64,000 nucleotides of DNA, taken from positions 11,581,711 to 11,645,710 of the forward strand of contig NC_040022.1 of the NCBI RefSeq assembly GCF_000972845.2, read 5' to 3'. This stretch comes from Larimichthys crocea (lineage: Eukaryota > Chordata > Actinopteri > Sciaenidae). Position numbers and translations under genes: made by a program. Of the stretch, positions 25,901 through 37,385 are shown piece by piece; within the stretch, counting starts at the first letter, position 1; every line of letters begins with the position of its first letter. The notes beneath the pieces are model-generated. The model saw nothing but the letters and a program-made list of their open reading frames with translations, did no database searches and was not told where the DNA came from.

Positions 25901-26261
25901 TGCACAGAACACCCTGGTTTACTCAGGCTAGAATAATGTTTTTCCTCCAACAAGCCGGCATGTCCTGTCATCTCTAGCGCTATACTCACGTTCACTCCTG
26001 TGTGTGAGCACATACTAATCTGTTAGAGTGGCGGCTTTTGCAGCAGCCTTCACTTGATGCTCACTGATATAAACGGCAATATGACTAGAAACAGAGTTTT
26101 TAAATTGTTCCAGAACAATTTAACAGAAGAAAAGGTATATAAATGTCAGTAATCAGCAGTGTAAGCATGTGCATGAGTGTGTGTCAAACAAACAGAACAA
26201 AAGCAGTGGCTGCAGTGGCAAGGGCAAGAGAAAGCTCATCTATGGGCTGAAATATGTGGCA

Positions 26262-27290
26262 CCAAAAAATTAATTTAAATAATTTATATTTAAATTTGAA
26301 TTGCTTAACTTGAATGATTGCATTAAAAAAACTGAGTTTAAATCACGTAATTTGACTTTGTATTGTTTAATTTAAATCATTGCATTATAAAACTGAATCT
26401 GAATTGTAATTTGAAATTGAATTTATTAGTTTGAAACTGAACATTCAGTTCTCACAATTCAATTTAAATTTTCTGTGACAAATATCCAGGTAGTTGAGGC
26501 AGAGCAATCAAGCGCAGATACACAGGACGCCTCTTCAGCCAAACAGCACCTATGTGTGTGTGTGTGTGTGCCACGGCAGTTGCTAGTGTCTGGGGAAGTC
26601 ACCACTGCCCTGCCACGACAACTGCTGCTGTTATGGGCATTTGTTTTCAGTTTTTATTTTATGAAACAGTCGTCAGAGTTGTATTAGACTCACTGGCAGT
26701 AGCATTTCCATTATGTGATTTCTGCATTCATTTGTGAGGTTTTCTTAATTAATCTCTCAAACACTGCCACTGTGTGGCGCAGCTGCCACTGACATGCCAC
26801 AGCAACTACTGCTGCTTTGATCATCTGTTTTTATTTTTTATTTTTGAAACAGTCATTGTTGTATTAGACTTGATGGATTTCCATCATCTGATTTCTGCAT
26901 TAATTTGCATTAATTTAATTATTCTCTCAACATCTGTCTACCTGCTACTGGTGTCTGGGGCAGCTGCCACTGCCAGTCACACCTGTTCAATTATGCAATC
27001 ATGATACACTATATAGGAAAAAGGTCACAGTAAATTATTATTTACAAAATAAAAACAGATGATCAAAGCAGCAGTAGTTGCCGTGGCATGTCAGTGGCAG
27101 AACTGAATTTGAATTGTGAGAACTGAATTTGAAACTAATAAATTGAATTTCAAATTACAATTCAGTTTCAGTTTTTCAATGCAATGATTCAAATTGAACA
27201 ATACAAATTCAAATTATGTTATTCAAATTCAGTTTTTTAATACAATTATTCAAGTTAAGCAATTCAAATTCAAATATAAAGTCATCCATT
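26262..27290. repeat. Large inverted repeat (foldback) with internal tandem units
   Basis: The left arm (about 26,262-26,475) and right arm (about 27,100-27,280) are inverted copies. For example, GAATTGCTTAACTTGAAT on the left corresponds to ATTCAAGTTAAGCAATTC on the right. Between them lie related units of roughly 190 bp, near 26,570-26,770 and 26,775-26,960. Each carries a GCCAC...GACAACTGCTGCTG-like box and a GAAACAGTC..TTGTATTAGACT box. An inverted piece of the same unit lies near 27,040-27,105. The whole could form a long hairpin. No protein is encoded. Confidence 0.75.
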
Positions 27291-27607
27291 TGAAATTGAA
27301 TTTGTGAGTTTTTATAAAACATCTACTAACACACTCATTAAACATTAGTACAGAAGAGTAAAACATTTATAACTGTGATTATAAACCATATACTAATGAG
27401 TTTTTAAGTCAGAAATATGCTTTATAAATAATGAATTCAGTATTTACTAATCTATAACTACTGTGCTATGAGTAAAACATTTGTAACTGTGTTTATAAAG
27501 TAAATACTAATGGGTATTCATGTGTTATAAATTATAAATTCAGTATTTATTAATGCTTAATTAACGCTTAATAGTGTGTACTCAGTATAAAGTGTTACCA
27601 GTTAAGG

Positions 27608-27655
27608 GCTTTGAGGAGGGCCGTTGCTGTGCTGTTCTGTGATGTATTGTGAGGA
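27608..27655 (-). mobile_element. Upstream piece of the LINE split by the TIR element
   Basis: The minus strand reads HNTSQNSTATALLKALN, the reverse transcriptase segment that should precede FLLSSDSHDL at 24,47x. It is short, but it fixes the insertion point of the 3.1-kb element. Confidence 0.7.
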
Positions 27656-27800
27656 GAAACTAGATTAAATTTAAAATTCTTCTCCTTACATACAAAGCTC
27701 TTTATAGTCAGGCACCATCATATCTAAAAGAGCTCATAATACCTTACTATCCCCTCTAGAACACTGCACTCTCAGGATGCTGGGTTCCTTGTGGTTGATT
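27656..27800 (+). mobile_element. LINE 3' coding fragment
   Basis: The plus strand encodes FKILLLTYKALYSQAPSYLK and a nearby ALSGCWVPC segment. This is the C-terminal tail typical of CR1/L2-type fish LINE proteins. It is truncated on both sides and followed by an AATTAATT-rich stretch. Confidence 0.6.
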
Positions 27801-28039
27801 AATTAATTTAATTAATTTAATGGGACCATACAGTATTAAACATAAAGACAAACATAAACGATTACCTTTGGATATACTACACCAGAGTTAACTTACAGCT
27901 ACTTTTCATCAGCAGTTCCTTCTGCAGACACAATTAAAACATATTACAGCACATTAACAAACAGTACAAAGCAAAAAACACACAGGACACATAATACAAA
28001 AAACAAAGTTACACACAATAGCACATAACATACACCCAC

Positions 28040-28840
28040 AATGTCAGTGGCTACAGAGCTGAGTATCCTTTAGCAGACTTTTTAATTTGGTTTTAAATGT
28101 ACTGATGGAACTGCAGCTCTTTATATCATCAGGTAGGGCCAGGGCCGGTCTTAGCTATGGGCAATGTGGGCGGCCGCCCAGGGCGCAGTCTCCGTGAGGG
28201 GCGCATGAGCGCCCGAAAAAGAAAAAAACCTCGCGAAATGTGGCCAGGACCGGCGCTGGGTAGGGCATTCCACTGAGTTGTGGCTTTCACAGAGAAGGCT
28301 GATTGTCCAAATGCAGAGCGACAAAATAGTGTGGTACAATCTCGTACAGAGGATATTCTGGAGGGTCTAATAGAGCTAACTGAGCGAGTATACACAAAGT
28401 CACGTAGTGGAGAAGGGGCCAAACCATTTCAAATTTTATAAACAAGGCACAAATTTGAAAATAATCTAAAATTCTCAAAGCTCAGTAAATTGTATTTTTC
28501 CAGTACCCTACAGTGATGGAAATGCATTGTTTTTTTGTCTAGAGTTTTTAGAATTTGTTTATATATGGATTCAAGAGGTCTTATGGTTGTTTCTCCAGCC
28601 TGCCCCCAACATGTAATACAATAAGACATATGGGAAAGAATCATAGCATGCATAAATATCTTGGCTGCGTCCAAAGAGAGACAGTTTCTAATATGTCTAA
28701 AATATGCTAAGTTGTACTTTATTGTTTTAACCGTTTTTTTTATATGTTTCTTAAAGTTCAAATTTGGATCCAGTGTTACACCATGATATTTAAAATCAGT
28801 GACTATGTCAATTCCCTTCTGGAGCTGCCACCTCACCACG
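28040..28840 (-). mobile_element. LINE fragment, reverse transcriptase C-terminus
   Basis: The minus-strand frame at 28,429-28,839 contains DFKYHGVTLDPNLNFKKHIK and LSHMSYCITCWGQ, the thumb and C-terminal region of a non-LTR reverse transcriptase. It continues at 28,267-28,422 with FGQSAFSVKATTQWNALP before being cut by the hAT MITE at 28,140-28,258. The fragment has no 5' half and cannot move. Confidence 0.75.
28132..28266. mobile_element. 119-bp hAT MITE with perfect 8-bp target duplication
   Basis: The element spans 28,140-28,258, with ends CAGGGCCGGTC and, inverted, CAGCGCCGGTC. The duplication GGTAGGGC lies at 28,132-28,139 and 28,259-28,266. It interrupts the LINE protein frame after NALP. 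The GC-rich interior (GGGCGGCCGCCCAGGGCGC) can fold on itself. Confidence 0.9.
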
Positions 28841-29890
28841 GTGGAGGGGTTTGTGTGTTCCAGTGATCCCAGGAGCTATGTTGTCGGGGGCTTCATGCCC
28901 CTGGTAGTTTCACCCATGGCAACCAGGTCCTAGGTGAGGGACCAGACAAAGTGCAGCTCAACTCCCTCTGATGAAATGAATACAAATGGAGCCGGGTGTC
29001 CCTTACCCGGACGTGGGTCACCAGGGCCCCCCCCCTGGAGCCAGGCCTGGGGGAGGTGCTCGTTTGCCAGCGCCTGGTGGCCGGGCCTTCACCCTTGGGG
29101 CCCGGCTGGGCACAGCCCGAAAGGGTGACATGGGCCCCCCTTCCCATGGGCCCACAACCCATGGGAGGGGTCACAGGGGGTGTGTGCTGAGAGAGTTGGG
29201 CAGCAGTCGGAGGCAGGGACCCTGGCGGTCCGAACCCCAGCTGCAGAAGCTGGCTCTGGGGACGTGGAACGTCACCTCTCTGGCGGGGAAGGAGCCTGAG
29301 CTGGTGCACGAGGTCGAGAAGTACCAGCTAGATATATTTGGGCTTGCTTCAATGCACAGCGTGGGCTCCAGAACCAGTTTCCTTGAGAGGGGTTGGAGAC
29401 TCTACCACTCTGGAGTTGCGGGAGGCGCAGGGTGGGGTAGGAATGGTTGTTTCCCCCTCGGCTTGGCGCCTGTACATTGGGGTTCACCCCAGTGGATGAG
29501 AGGGTACACTCCCTTCGCTTCCGGGTGGGGGGACGGGCCCTGACTATGCAGTTTCGGAGTGTGTGTGGGGGGGGGGCTCCCTCTGGGGACTCCCTCATCC
29601 TCCTGGGGGACTTCAGTGCTCACGTGGGCGGCGAGGGGCGTGATTTGGAGGAACGGCCCCCCTGATCTGAACCCAAGAGTCTGGGGACCCCGTGGTGGTC
29701 TCGCCTATCTCTGGGGCAGAGATCGCCGAGGTAGTCAAAAAGCTCCTCGGTGGCTTGATGAGGTCCGCCCGGAGTTCCTTAAGGCTCTGGATGTTGTAGG
29801 GCCGTCTTGGTTGACACATCTCTGCAACATCGTGTGGACATCGGGGGCAGTGCCTCTGGACTGGCAGACAGGGGTGGTGCATGCACTAAA
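28805..29890 (+). mobile_element. LINE fragment, endonuclease and part of reverse transcriptase
   Basis: The plus strand encodes LALGTWNVTSLAGKEPELVH (29,242 onward), the start of an AP-endonuclease-like domain. FTPVDERVHSLRFRVGGRAL and ILLGDFSAHVG follow in other frames. From about 29,690 it jumps to DEVRPEFLKALDVVGPSWL, part of the reverse transcriptase, so an internal deletion removed the rest of the endonuclease. The GC-rich proline-heavy 5' part is typical of such untranslated leaders. Confidence 0.75.
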
Positions 29891-30205
29891 GCAAATAGAG
29901 CCTTTTTTCAGTGCGTAATTACATAATTAAAATGTTGGTATGTGTGTGATTCTCACCCCCATGGCAGATACAGTAATCTGTCAACAAAAAAACACTTCTA
30001 ACATACTTAAGTATACACACAAAATTAGTCAATCACAGAGCTGGAAACATAAACAACTGGGGAGTAAGGTCACCAACGAAAAAAGATTCCCCACACTGAA
30101 ATATTCTAACTGATTCTGCTGGGCCTGCAAGGGGAGGAAAGTAGTCGGTAAGGATTGGATTTAGGTATTGTTGGTGAGTGCTGCAGTAAAACTCAGAGTG
30201 CTTCA

Positions 30206-30540
30206 TGGTAAATGGATTGTGTTTATATAGCGCCTTTCTAGTCTTCCGACCACTCAAAGCCCTTTACAGTACGTATGTCATTCACCCATTCACACACATT
30301 CATACACTGATGGCATTGGCTGCCATGCAAGGTGCCAACTGCTCATCAGTTTGAGGAGCTAACCATTCATACACGTTCACACACCAATGACACAGCCTTC
30401 GGGAGCAACTTGGGGTTCAGTATCTGGCCCAAGGACACTTCAACACGCAGACCAGAGGGGATCGAAGGCGATCTTCTGGTTAGTGGACCTCCAAGCCACA
30501 GCCGCCCCTTTATCTCCTTGGCCGCCTGGGCAACTGCCTC
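30206..30540. repeat. Dispersed fish repeat (TTTATATAGCGCCTTT type)
   Basis: The segment begins GTAAATGGATTGTGTTTATA, then reads TAGCGCCTTTCTAGTCTTC, CACTCAAAGCCCTTTACAGT and CACCCATTCACACACATTCA, then GCCCAAGGACACTTCAACA. I recognise this arrangement as a high-copy interspersed repeat of fish genomes. It has no coding capacity. The family name was not assigned. Confidence 0.6.
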
Positions 30541-33500
30541 TCTACCCCCCTCTGAAGGGGATTAGGCTAATAAAAATCACACACATGCATGAACACAATC
30601 ACTGCATGCATGCAAACAGAGGCCTAGACACCCAAAACGACTGCTAAAATGAGAGTGCAGCCGGCTCGCTGGGTTTAACATGCCCTCTGGTCCACAGGGA
30701 CCCCAACACCATGAACTTCTAACCAGCACATATGGACTCTCTATGCATGTAGATGCAGCAAAAAAGAGGGTCCAAAATACACAGTCTATCATTATTCTCA
30801 TCATGTATCTGATTATAGTACAGAGAAAAAATCATCATCCAAACCAATCCAAAGCATGTGCATGGCTTTATTCATAAAGCAGAGCAGTATATGTTAATAG
30901 TCTCGGTAGAATACTTTTGGTCTATTGTTCCAAAAGAGATTGAGGAGTGATAATGAGACTCCTGAGGAGAGAGGGTTTAGTGGCCAACAGTTCCCTAAAC
31001 TTAAAGGAATAAATTGGCATTCTGGGAAGCACCAAAGCCAGCAAGAGTGAGATAAAACGATTGATAGACTCTGAGGGGGAAACAGTTAGCCTGACTGTCC
31101 AGCGGTGACAAAATCCACCTATCAGCACTTCAAAAGTTGTTAATTAAATGGGTATATCTAGTCTAACAGTTCAGAGGTCACCATGTCCTGAAAATGAAAC
31201 AAGATATGTCACTTGAATATGCTTCCTGCAGAAACACATATAAGTGTTTTCTGATTTGCGTCTACTATAGACAACATCATTTGTCTGTGCCTGAAACAAT
31301 TACAGGTTCCAGTTTTCTGATCTGACACTACTATGATCAAGTTTTGGTTAAGTTTAGGTGCAAAATATACCTGTTCAAGGTCTGGGAAATAGTTCTGGGA
31401 AAAAAATGACTCTGTTAAGGTAAGGGTATCATCATGGTTACACATTTTAAGAAATGTAAAGGTTAAAACATGCAAAAAAACTAAAACCTGAAACTGAACA
31501 TAGCATAAGGAAAAGACAGTTTAGATGTCAAAGTTGCCTTTTTAAGGATTCAAGGAGTTTTTATTGTCATTACAACACATGTAAACATGGGATGAAACGA
31601 AAATTGGTTTCCCCTGGTCCCGGAGCAGCCCAATATAAAATATAAAATTAAATTAAAAAAAAAAACATATATATATATATATATATATGGAATATTAAAT
31701 ATAAAAAGTAAAGGCAATTTAAATTTAGAGAAAAGTATATACAATAAATAGAGAAACAACAACAGTGTAGCACCATTTGATTTTAGCACCTTTTGATCTA
31801 AATTGTCCATCTACAGTTAGCATGCTAACCAGCTAGCTTTGGTAATAAACCCTTTTTTTTAGATAAACCTTTTCCTTCCTCTGTTTCGTAATCTGTCATT
31901 AGTGAAGTGCTGAAATACCTCAGTGAGCTATAGCTTTACCTTACAGGCTTAGAAGCTTGATAAAGTCTTGCCTCAGACAGAGGCTCACAGTGAACGACTT
32001 TTTGGAGAGTCTCTTCGTGTTCATGGACAGAGAAGGCTGTTAGGGATTCACAGGGCCTACAGAGATTAGGCTGGAGAGCAGCAATTAAACCACGACACAA
32101 CTCTCTATCTCTGTCTCTCCCTCCACCTTTCTCTCTCCTCCTAGCTCATCCCAGACTCACACAACTTTGGGTTACTATGGAAACTGTTCTCTCCCTCTTT
32201 CTCACTCTACCTTCTTCAGTTGCTTGGTCTGCGTCTTGCATCCTCATCTCTTTCCCCCCATTCTTACTACACATTCATCCTGTTCTTCATTATCTCTTCA
32301 TTAACACCTGTCACCTTCGTTATCACGTCTCCTCTCTAGCAAGCAGTTTTAGTGGCACCACTATTTTTCTCTTCTCCCTCTTCTCACTTCTCTTCATGTT
32401 GTTCCCTCTATCTGATGTTGTATCTGTCCTGCTGCTTGCAGCATGAAATCAAATGTCAGGTCTGAGCTGGCACTGAGAGAAATCATAAGGAAGGCAAATG
32501 GTGGAGAAAATGAACGAGAGACAGACAGACAGAGGGGGTAAAGAGACAGTGGGAGTGGGATAGAGGGAAGAAGGAGTAGAAAAACAGAGAAAAGGGGAAG
32601 CTAGAGACAGTGGTTGAGTCCACTATTAACAAAATCTGTATAATAAAAATGATAATATGATAATATACCTGAGTATCAGGCTCACCACAAGGTTCATTTC
32701 GAGTCTGTTCTATAGCTTTGGATTGTGTCTCAAACTCACCTTAAAATTTCCACCAAAAACAACATAACCTTTCATTGGGTGTAATTGTATCAGTGTGCTG
32801 TCTCATCTCACTATTTTAACAGAAAGAACTAATCAACAGCAAAGAAAATAACTAAAATGAACTGAGTGAGCGTACCTGGTGGTGCACAAACTATACATTG
32901 ATGCTCAACTCTTCTGCAATACCAAGAAAACACAGTGGCTCTTCTGCAAATACAATGCAAATCACAGTCATCATAAGAGTTGTATGTCTCGCCACACTCA
33001 AAGTAACCTCCTCTACAGTCAATCTGACAGACATACACCAACAACTGAAGATGAAAAATATATCTGGAGAATTAAATATGATAAAGAAGACCATTTATAG
33101 ATCAAGACATAGCAACATGATTGTAAGCTCAATATCTGATTCAGTGTCTTTGGTGGTTTGCACTTGAAAAGCATCACTGAAATGCTGTTTTTAAATTTAC
33201 ACTTAAACTACATTCTGAAGCTGCACCATGATGACAGACTGATTGATAGTAAAGCATCATGACAAACAATCTGATAACTGTCTTGTGTGCACAGAGTCAC
33301 AAATAACAACTGATTCCACTCATGAAAAGGACATGCAGAGGATTTATTAGTATTTTATTGCATGGACAAAACTCACTGTTCAAAGTAATGGTGCATCAAA
33401 CGGACAAACTAATATCCAACCATATAGTAAACCTTTGCTAATTAACCTCCTTCATGTTCTGTAACTATTGGAAGGATTGTGATGAGGTGTGTACAGAGAT

Positions 33501-35384
33501 GAAATGATGAAAACTCAAACTTCATTTACAACTAGGTCTGATTCACCACAGTCTTTAGAGACACAAAGGTCCAGGTTTGAATCCCCAGGTGATAAAGTTC
33601 TACTTGGCATACTGTGAAAATTCATGAATTCATGCATGTGCATGTTGAAATGTTATGATGTCAAATATAGATATAACATGTATGCAGGTAGTAAATTTAT
33701 AGGTGATGGCAGCTTGTTTCTTACTGTGTACTGTTTGGGCTCTCAGTCATTACCTTTGTATAGGTTTAGTGGGACAGGTAAAGAAATCAGGACCAAGGAC
33801 AGGCCGGTAAAAGCTGGTTTATTGTGCTGATGTCACGGCAGTCACGGCAGGCGAGAGAACATAATGTGTATGCAGGGATAGGGTAAGATATGCAAGCAGG
33901 AAGGTAAGTAGAGGAGCTGATTAGGGAATTGACAGGTGTGCAGGTAGGTGTGGGGGTCGAATGATGAATACTGCAGGGCAGGATGGAATAACAGGCTCTG
34001 ACATGAGGGAGTGTTTCTAAAAAGCAGGAAAACAGAAAATATTAGGCAAAAATATTAAAAGCAGGTTGTGGCCATGACAACCTGTTATTTATTCTCTGAT
34101 TATTAATAATTAAGCCTGAGGAAGCATAGATGAAATACACTGCTCTCTGTTCCACCTGCAGGAATTGTTTCAATAAATAAATATTTGAAGTTGTTCAGCA
34201 GTTTTCACATGTTCCATCTTTCAGGGCTCTGCTTTCAATTAATCCATGCTGATGATGAGAAAAATCTAAATTTATGAGCTCATAAAACATTAATACTTCT
34301 TATCACGTTTTACCATCAAGTAGGCCCCTCATAGACTCCTTTACTCTTTCTGTGCTGCAGTAAGGGTTTTTCAGTGAGACCACATCTACTGACTAATACT
34401 TTCCAGTCAATCAATAAAGTGCTGCTGTGTATCTCAGTTAGATTGTCAGCTTGATTCTGTAAAAACAGTGCATTGTCCCATTTGGTTTATGAGTAATTTT
34501 GATGACAATGCTCTGAAAGTAGTCAAGGGAGGCATCCGATTATGATACAATATCTCTGCATATGATGCTAAGTCAAGTTAAATGCAAATGGCTGGAAATC
34601 AAAGAGCAGGAGACACACGCCACAAGAGAGTTTGACACAGACACAACAAAAATGATAGAGTGATGTGGAAAAGAAGGGACAGGCAGAGGATGAAGTGGTG
34701 TGGCTCTCAATTTAGACCCTTTTTTTAAAGCAATGAGGGATAAACACCCTGTGTTATAAACAGTGACATGTACAACAGTAAGACACTCTACTTCACTCGG
34801 TACTATTTTGACTTAACCTCAGGGAGTAAAGGTCATTATGAAATCAACATTGTGAAACAACTACATACAGTAATTATGAATTCTGAGCAAAGTATTCCTC
34901 ACTCCATCCACTCATTAAAAAGCACCAGAGGGGATTTGAAGGTTTACTGAACAATAAGTGTAAGGTAAGGCAGGCAAACAATCCAAGGCAGGGTCCAAAA
35001 ACAGGCAAAGGTCAAAACCAAAAAGCACACTAGGGAAACGCTGGAAAGTAGGACACATGGTACACTGACAATCTGGCACTGGGGAAGGGGAAACAAAGGG
35101 TTTAAATACACAGGTGATTAGGGTGTGACAAACATAAAGCGGGAAACTGGGAGACTGGAGTAGGTGGAGCAGGGACTGAATGTGACACGATCAAGATTAA
35201 CGGCCTCCAGAAAGTGTCCCCTGAGACTGTTATATTGTTATGTGCTACTGGATAATTATTACTGATGCATTAAATGTTTAACAGTCAGAAAAGCTTTGGG
35301 TGACTCTGTAGGTGTGAGCAAGCATCATCTAGGACATCAACTAGACTGAGCATTGCAAAGGCAGTACTTTGCAATGTTAGCTAT
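30541..35384. other. Intergenic DNA, no gene recognised
   Basis: No coding homology was found. A stretch at about 31,543-31,650 (AAGGAGTTTTTATTGTCATT) and one at about 34,930-35,190 (GGTTTAAATACACAGGTGAT) look like dispersed fish repeats, but I could not define their ends. An AT tract lies at about 31,667-31,688. The frames present are short and unsupported. Confidence 0.4.
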
Positions 35385-36521
35385 TGTTAGATCCCGAGTT
35401 ACCCCAGTTCAGGTGGTACTGGTCCAGCTCTCCGTCCCACGGGTCCGATCCTCAAGCCCCTCTCGGGACTATTTAGAGGAATGTTTAAGCTGGTGGCGAG
35501 GAGATTCGCCTAGCTTCTAACTGCCTTCATCTGCACGTCTACCCTGCTCACTCTGGTATAGCACCTGACCAAATAGCCCCTGCGGGCCAAATACTACACT
35601 AGCCGCGTACGTTCACGGCAGCTCCCCTCTCATTGATCTGTGCACTTGGTATGGTTGCTAGGATATTTTTTAGTGGCTTGGCCTGTAAGCCCCAAGGGTT
35701 CATTAATTTCTTTGGGCTAGAGTAACCTGTTTAAGATGTTGAACACACTATACCTGATAATTATGACCTTAGGAGATGCTCTAAATTTGAAGTCCACAAC
35801 TTAATCTTTAACTGCAATGGATATATTTATTGCAAAGTTTAGCAAGGGCAAGCATACAGTTTAATTCATTCAAATATGATCAATCCTATTCCCTAAAATC
35901 ACTATCCTTATACTAATAAATTAAGAAACCTGATACAAAAGCTGTTGCTGAGTTGCTGAGGTTGGCCCAATTTGGAGAGAGGAAGGGAAAGGATGAAGCG
36001 CTGGCCTTTCGATCCAATCCTTTCACGACTGCCGAAACTGCTGGATTCTGTCGAGAGTCCCTGGCTTTGTCCAAAGCCCGGAAAGTCCCTGATGTCCACA
36101 GTCTTTTATCGGCAGGATGAACACGAAAAGAACCCTGGTTGGTCCAGTCGAGACCCACAGCCGGTTGGGGGTGGTTAACCCTCCTTGGCTCGGCTCCCTT
36201 CTGCCGGCTGTAGATCGTTGGACTCTTCTCTTGCGATGTTGGGCTGTTCGTCTGTTCCTTCTCTATATTTTAAGTCTAAGTCTGAAGATTCAATGCGTCG
36301 TCCAGCATGTCTCGAACTCGGGCGCCGGCTGATGATGATAACCAGGATATTCTTTGTGCAGTGACTCTTATACTCCCTGCTCGTTGGATTTTCCCCCTAT
36401 CGGGCTACAATGAGTCATTTGCCAGATTACAAACATATTAGGTGGTGATTGTCACAGTCCATCCCCCTTATCTGTCCATCTAGATGTTTCCTGTTTGCTT
36501 CACTTACCCCCTCCCTTCTCA
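35385..36521 (-). repeat. ERV-A 3' LTR
   Basis: In the minus-strand sense the LTR starts TGAGAAGGGAGGGGG directly after a purine stretch CTGGGGAGAG and ends ...GGGATCTAACA, giving TG...CA ends and 1,137 bp. A TATA-like TATAAGAG lies near 36,365-36,372 and AATAAA at 35,831-35,826. The block 35,592-36,521 is repeated at 52,858-53,773. Two differences stand out: a 71-bp block (36,294-36,364) is unrelated in the other LTR, and the last 207 bp (35,385-35,591) have no counterpart there. Confidence 0.75.
36080..36089 (-). promoter_or_regulatory. NF-kB-like site in ERV-A 3' LTR
   Basis: The minus strand reads GGGACTTTCC, a classical kB decamer. It is conserved in the other LTR at 53,353-53,362 and lies downstream of the TATA-like box. 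Function is inferred from the motif only. Confidence 0.5.
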
Positions 36522-36783
36522 CTCTCTCCCCAGTCCCGTTGCTTAAGATTTCCTGGTCCAACCTCTCAGCATGATTTAGTTATGATTATCTCCTTAGCTA
36601 CTAGTTGTTGCAATGGTTTCACAATCTCCAGTAGTCAGAATCAAAACTCAGCTATAATCACACTTTCTCCTCATGGTTACATTCATTTCAACATTTCATT
36701 TTTACATTGTTCAAACACAGAATCATCATTTAATCACATTTTAGTTTAGCTAATTTTTATCTTTATGCATTACTCACATACTC

Positions 36784-36928
36784 AGACGGAAAGTCCCCAA
36801 ATGTCCAACTCAAATGGAAAGTCCCCAAATGTCCAATTCAGATGGAAAGTCCCCAAATGTCCAATTCAGATGGAAAGTCCCCAAATGTCCAACGGTTTAT
36901 GCCATTACTGGCCATACCGGAAAGTCCC
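36784..36928 (-). repeat. 28-bp tandem array of NF-kB-like motifs beside ERV-A 3' LTR
   Basis: Four units with a 28-bp period each contain GGGGACTTTCC on the minus strand (36,788-36,798; 36,816-36,826; 36,844-36,854; 36,872-36,882). A fifth GGGACTTTCC lies at 36,919-36,928. The array is 260-410 bp upstream, in element sense, of the 3' LTR start. Its location suggests an enhancer-like minisatellite, but only the repeated motif is seen directly. Confidence 0.8.
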
Positions 36929-37031
36929 TCAGGTTGTTATATTAACCCTTTCGTTGTGTCAGCGGATCAGGGATCTCAACTTACTTGACACCACCTCCTT
37001 GAGATCGCCCGCTGCCTCCGTTGCTTACTCC

Positions 37032-37385
37032 TTAGGTCTTGGAAAACAAGAAATCGTCCTCCTCGCCGTCATCCTGGAGAAGCAGCACGTCTTGGTCCAC
37101 TGACGTGGTGAAGTGCGAAGGCTCAGGAGTCTTGTCCCACTGATCAAGGATGAGCAATTTATCCATGCATGGCATTTCCGGTTCCTCTAAGGGGGGTACT
37201 GCCGTTGGGCTGGCCTTGTCGCTGAGATCCAGCTGGGTCAGGATGGCGGTAACCCTAGCGTTGGCTTGTTCCTTGGTGTCCTGGTGTGCCATGGACAAGG
37301 GGTTCTCCCTTTGTAGTATTGGTGTATCATTCGGTGGTGTGGCTGGGGTTCGCCCGCTCTGTCCTCCCAGCACCATACCAACCAC
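37032..37385 (-). CDS. ERV-A 3'-proximal ORF, acidic, unknown
   Basis: A 117-residue frame overlaps the end of the 263-residue ORF in another phase. It is acidic near the C-terminus (LLQDDGEEDDFLF) with a Pro/Glu-rich centre. No cysteine pattern, membrane segment or known domain was recognised. It lies between the integrase remnant and the 3' LTR, where retroviruses carry env or accessory genes, so it may be an accessory protein or the shifted end of the neighbouring ORF. Treat as provisional. Confidence 0.35.
   Translation of the reverse strand: MVGMVLGGQSGRTPATPPNDTPILQRENPLSMAHQDTKEQANARVTAILTQLDLSDKASPTAVPPLEEPEMPCMDKLLILDQWDKTPEPSHFTTSVDQDVLLLQDDGEEDDFLFSKT

Larger units (their letters stand above)
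24465..27607. mobile_element. 3.1-kb TIR DNA element inserted in a LINE, with 8-bp duplication
   Basis: The left end GGTAACACTTTATAAC (24,473) is inverted at the right end as ...TATAAAGTGTTACC (27,599). The inverted repeats continue for about 33 bp, including AGTACACACTATTAAG. Flanks AGTTGATG (24,465-24,472) and AGTTAAGG (27,600-27,607) look like a mutated 8-bp target duplication. Removing the element joins the minus-strand LINE protein ...TALLKALN with FLLSSDSHDL, so the boundaries are supported by the host LINE frame. No transposase was seen. The interior carries a Gmr1-like fragment and a palindrome. An 8-bp duplication suggests hAT, but the terminal bases are not typical enough to be sure. 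Confidence 0.75.

Noticed and set aside
28986..29543. 185-residue Gly/Pro-rich plus-strand ORF
   Set aside because: Its first half is GC-rich LINE leader; only the part after LALGTWNVTSL is LINE protein.
36765..37103. Plus-strand ORF with repeated SPQMSN/KSPNVQF-like units
   Set aside because: The repeats come from the 28-bp minisatellite read in three frames; no protein homology.
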